DNA of 9,182 nucleotides from JAHFQJ01 sp046050125 (GTDB lineage Bacteria > Pseudomonadota > Gammaproteobacteria > Burkholderiales > Burkholderiaceae): positions 1 to 9,182 of the forward strand of contig JBJOQB010000142.1 in the NCBI GenBank assembly GCA_046050125.1, given 5' to 3'. The translations under genes were made by a program, and so were the position numbers. The notes beneath the pieces are model-generated. The model saw nothing but the letters and a program-made list of their open reading frames with translations. It searched no databases and was not told the DNA's origin. Below, one piece after another: positions 6,800 through 9,182 of this stretch. Positions within the stretch are counted from its first letter, which is position 1. The number at the start of each line of letters is the position of its first letter.

Positions 6800-6941
6800 A
6801 TTGAACGGATTGATAAAATTATAGAGTTTTAAATTTAATAAATACCTATAGAAACTAGTAAGAAGGAGCTGTGTTTTTTGTAAATGAAAGACCTTATACA
6901 AATTTATAAATAAAGTATATCGATAATTTAATTTCATATGA

Positions 6942-6970
6942 TTTATAGATTTATTGTTGTAAAATATAAT
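6942..6970 (+). promoter_or_regulatory. Candidate promoter for the GHKL-nuclease gene (TTTATA-17-TATAAT)
   Basis: TTTATA (6942-6947; 4 of 6) and a consensus TATAAT (6965-6970) are 17 bp apart, about 30 bp before the ATG. This suggests the gene can be transcribed independently of the NERD gene. The region is AT-rich, so chance matches are expected. Confidence 0.4.
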
Positions 6971-7001
6971 ATATATTAATCTTTTAATAGCGGAATAAAA
7001 A

Positions 7002-9098
7002 ATGAATTTAGATATACAAGGTGGATTAAAAAATACTTTAATTAGTAAAAATATATTTGTTATATTTGAAGAGCTTTTTTCAAATGCTATAGATTCATAT
7101 TTAATTAGAAAAAGTAAAGAAAATGTATCAAATCTATCTATTACATTTACAATACATTTTACAAATAATCATAAAACAATAGATGAAAATAGTAACTACA
7201 ATATTAATATTAGTTGCAAAGATAATGGAGCTGGATTTGAGAATGAACAAATCAAAGCTTTTTTAACAAAAGATACTACATATAAAGATTACTTAGATAT
7301 CTCTGGCGTTGGAAAATGCAAGGGAGCAGGAAGAATACAATTTTTTCACTACTTTAACAACATTGAAATTGATAGTATTTTTAAAGAAGAAAATAATTTT
7401 TTTAGTAGAAAATTATATATTTCTACAAATAGTCGTGAAATATCAGAAAACGATTTCACAAAAACACCTTGTAATATTGAATTAGATGATATGTATACCA
7501 ATATAACTTTAAAAAAGTTAAAATATATTGATAGCATAAATATTCGAGAAAGTTTTTCTGCAAAATCGGTTAAAAAGCACATTTATATTACATTTCTTCA
7601 AAGAATGGTTTTGTTAAAAGAAATTGTTGGAGATTTCAAAATCTCTTTTGAGGAAATAGAAGATGATGATCTCAAAGCTATAGAAGAAATTAAAGCATCT
7701 GATATTCCAATACCACATAGCAAAAAAGATATAGAGCTAATTTGTAAGCATAATAATAAAAGTAATTTTACATTAAAAGTTACCCGTTATTCTTTAGAAA
7801 GTAATATTTTCAATGATATTACACATGAGGTTGCATTATGTGCTAATTCAGCAAAGGTTATTTCCTCTATAAACTACTTCCTTAATGAAAGAGATAGAAA
7901 AATAAGCATTTATAATAAATTTGAATTATTTATCATAGAAAGCGATTTTTTAGATCAAAAAGTCAATGTACAGCGTGATAATTTTATCATACCAAAAGAA
8001 TGTAGCCCAAATTTTGATCTCATAGATAATAATTTTTCTTTAGAGGATATACTACAATCAGTTGAAGATTACATTTCAGAAATATTAGTACCGACACACT
8101 TTGATAAAAATGCACTGATTAAATCGACAGAAAAAAAATTTGGTATATCTAAATCTATGCTTGATGAAGCAAATATAAAAATTCAGTATAGTGATACAGA
8201 GGAAAATATTGCTAAAAGAGTATTAAAAAAATATCAAGAGGATATCATAGGAGATACTTCAAGTATTATTGATATGGAACAAAAATTAATTGAATTAAAT
8301 CCTACAACTGAAGACTTTAGAAATAAACTTAATGATTTATCATGGCGTTATACAAGTGCCATAAAAAAAATGGATATGGCAAATCTTTCCCAACTTATTG
8401 TGCGTCGAAATTCTATTATTAAAGTTTTAAAGCATTCTATAGATGCAACATTGAATTGCCAAAAAGATTTAGAAGATAGCAAAAAGAAACAAAATGAAAA
8501 AATAATTCATAATGTATTTTTTCCAACAGGAAAACACTCAGATAATCAAGTTGATCATGATATTTGGATATTAAATGAAGAATATCACTATTTTAAATAT
8601 ATTTCTTCAGATATATCATTAGCATCTATTCCATGGGATAAAAATGAAAATCTTTTTGCAGAAGATATAGATGAAAGTTTAAAAAATCTTTTTGAAAAAA
8701 ATAATAAAGAGCATAATAAAAAAAGACCAGATATTGCTATATTTAATCAAGAAGGATCAGCAATTATTATTGAATTTAAAGCACCTGGGGTTGAATTACA
8801 AGAACATATCCCAGATTTAGCTCAATATTCTAGGTTGTTAGCTGCAAAATCAAATGGGAAACTTAAAAAATTTTATGGATATTTAATAGGAACTACTTTA
8901 AATGAGTCAAGAATGATTCCTGGTTATAATAGATTCCCGAGCGGATTAGGATACTTTAATACAGGACATCTCTCCGATCCACAAACAGGAAAATCATATG
9001 GGGAGCTGTATACAGAAATACTTTTTTATGAACAATTCATTGAAAAAGCTGAGAATAGATTAAAAATATATAAGGATAAACTAAATATAGAGTTTTAG
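7002..9098 (+). CDS. GHKL-type ATPase fused to a C-terminal PD-(D/E)XK-like nuclease; candidate defence protein
   Basis: The 698-aa protein has an N-terminal GHKL (Hsp90/MutL/MORC-like) ATP-binding module: N-box FEELFSNAIDSY at 22-33 (Glu24, Asn28, Asp31), G1 box DNGAGF at 74-79 and a glycine loop GVGKCKGAG at 102-110. A second domain of the Hsp90/MutL type probably fills about 180-335. The middle (about 380-500) is helical and charged, with the motif QLIVRRNSIIKVL at 464-476. The C-terminal part shows HNVFFPTG at 503-510, a DHDIWILNE block at 518-526, then RPDIAIF at 575-581 and IIIEFKAP at 588-595. Asp577, Glu591 and Lys593 fit a PD-(D/E)XK site, followed by AQYSRLL at 607-613. It has no signal peptide or membrane helix. 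The start is supported by GGA 7 nt upstream and by the N-box position. Low GC and the NERD neighbour suggest acquired DNA. ATP-gated DNA cleavage is inferred, not shown. Confidence 0.85.
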   Translation: MNLDIQGGLKNTLISKNIFVIFEELFSNAIDSYLIRKSKENVSNLSITFTIHFTNNHKTIDENSNYNINISCKDNGAGFENEQIKAFLTKDTTYKDYLDISGVGKCKGAGRIQFFHYFNNIEIDSIFKEENNFFSRKLYISTNSREISENDFTKTPCNIELDDMYTNITLKKLKYIDSINIRESFSAKSVKKHIYITFLQRMVLLKEIVGDFKISFEEIEDDDLKAIEEIKASDIPIPHSKKDIELICKHNNKSNFTLKVTRYSLESNIFNDITHEVALCANSAKVISSINYFLNERDRKISIYNKFELFIIESDFLDQKVNVQRDNFIIPKECSPNFDLIDNNFSLEDILQSVEDYISEILVPTHFDKNALIKSTEKKFGISKSMLDEANIKIQYSDTEENIAKRVLKKYQEDIIGDTSSIIDMEQKLIELNPTTEDFRNKLNDLSWRYTSAIKKMDMANLSQLIVRRNSIIKVLKHSIDATLNCQKDLEDSKKKQNEKIIHNVFFPTGKHSDNQVDHDIWILNEEYHYFKYISSDISLASIPWDKNENLFAEDIDESLKNLFEKNNKEHNKKRPDIAIFNQEGSAIIIEFKAPGVELQEHIPDLAQYSRLLAAKSNGKLKKFYGYLIGTTLNESRMIPGYNRFPSGLGYFNTGHLSDPQTGKSYGELYTEILFYEQFIEKAENRLKIYKDKLNIEF

Positions 9099-9147
9099 TC
9101 TAAAAGAGATATTTTTTGTAATAAATGGTTATAAAAATATACTTATA

Positions 9148-9162
9148 AATACTAGTAGTATT
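9148..9162. repeat. Short hairpin 50 bp after the GHKL-nuclease gene
   Basis: AATACT and AGTATT are 6-bp arms around a 3-nt loop. No T-run follows in either direction, so it is a poor terminator. No other structure or open frame is visible between 9099 and the window end. Confidence 0.25.
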
Positions 9163-9182
9163 CACAGTAGAATAAAATTATC

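Noticed and set aside
6863..6910. A perfect AAGGAG followed by tiny frames (GTG at 6871 or ATG at 6884) upstream of the GHKL gene
   Set aside because: The GTG is only 2 nt and the ATG 15 nt from the AAGGAG, and the peptides are just 12 and 9 residues. It may be a decayed gene start, but nothing supports a product.
6119..6937. Three - strand frames opposite and just downstream of the NERD gene
   Set aside because: They are antisense shadows of a gene with clear NERD motifs; their Phe/Leu/Ile/Tyr/Asn-rich translations follow from AT-rich complementary sequence.
7349..7582. A 77-codon - strand frame inside the GHKL-nuclease gene
   Set aside because: Antisense to a gene with continuous domain motifs; no independent support.
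6820..9097. The 12-bp direct repeat TATAGAGTTTTA at 6820-6831 and 9086-9097, bracketing the GHKL gene, considered as attachment or target-site duplication
   Set aside because: In DNA this AT-rich, several 12-bp matches are expected by chance in 9 kb, and the right copy overlaps the end of the coding sequence. No integrase or inverted ends accompany it.
1..9182. CRISPR arrays, tRNA or rRNA genes, insertion sequences
   Set aside because: I saw no regularly spaced repeats, no tRNA cloverleaf-like segments in the spacers, no rRNA stretch and no transposase motif on either strand.

Overview
The window looks like chromosomal DNA of an AT-rich betaproteobacterium, probably Burkholderiales-like with a small or drifting genome. 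The Rho sequence carries signatures I associate with betaproteobacterial Rho (MHLNDLK start, VPKDGERYFALVKVDKING stretch). RbfA has the betaproteobacterial MKKK-YRNNRVADQI start. hisZ followed by purA is the order seen in many beta- and gammaproteobacteria. The genus cannot be fixed from the sequence alone.

Left part (1-1620): the 3' end of an unknown + strand gene meets, tail to tail and 2 bp apart, an unknown 114-aa Cys/His protein gene on the - strand. Next, also on the - strand, come rbfA (ribosome-binding factor A), standing apart from its usual nusA-infB-truB partners, and an unknown 155-aa Ser/Thr/Pro-rich, probably disordered protein. An AU-rich hairpin ends 4 nt before the start codon of the 155-aa gene.

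Middle (1728-5687): three conserved housekeeping genes on the - strand: rho (transcription termination), purA (AMP synthesis) and hisZ (regulatory subunit of the first histidine-biosynthesis enzyme). hisZ and purA form a likely operon. A hairpin terminator candidate follows purA, and one arm of it also forms the -35 box of the best promoter candidate for rho.

Right part (5688-9182): a 341-bp AT-rich divergent intergenic region, then two + strand genes visibly poorer in GC than the core genes. The first encodes a membrane-anchored NERD-domain (nuclease-related) protein. The second encodes a 698-aa protein with an N-terminal GHKL ATPase and a C-terminal PD-(D/E)XK-type nuclease domain. In the beta- and gammaproteobacteria I know, hflK-hflC usually lie upstream of hisZ. 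Finding two putative nucleases there instead, in low-GC DNA, suggests an accessory insertion, possibly for phage or plasmid defence. That role is inference; motif reading supports only the two enzyme architectures.
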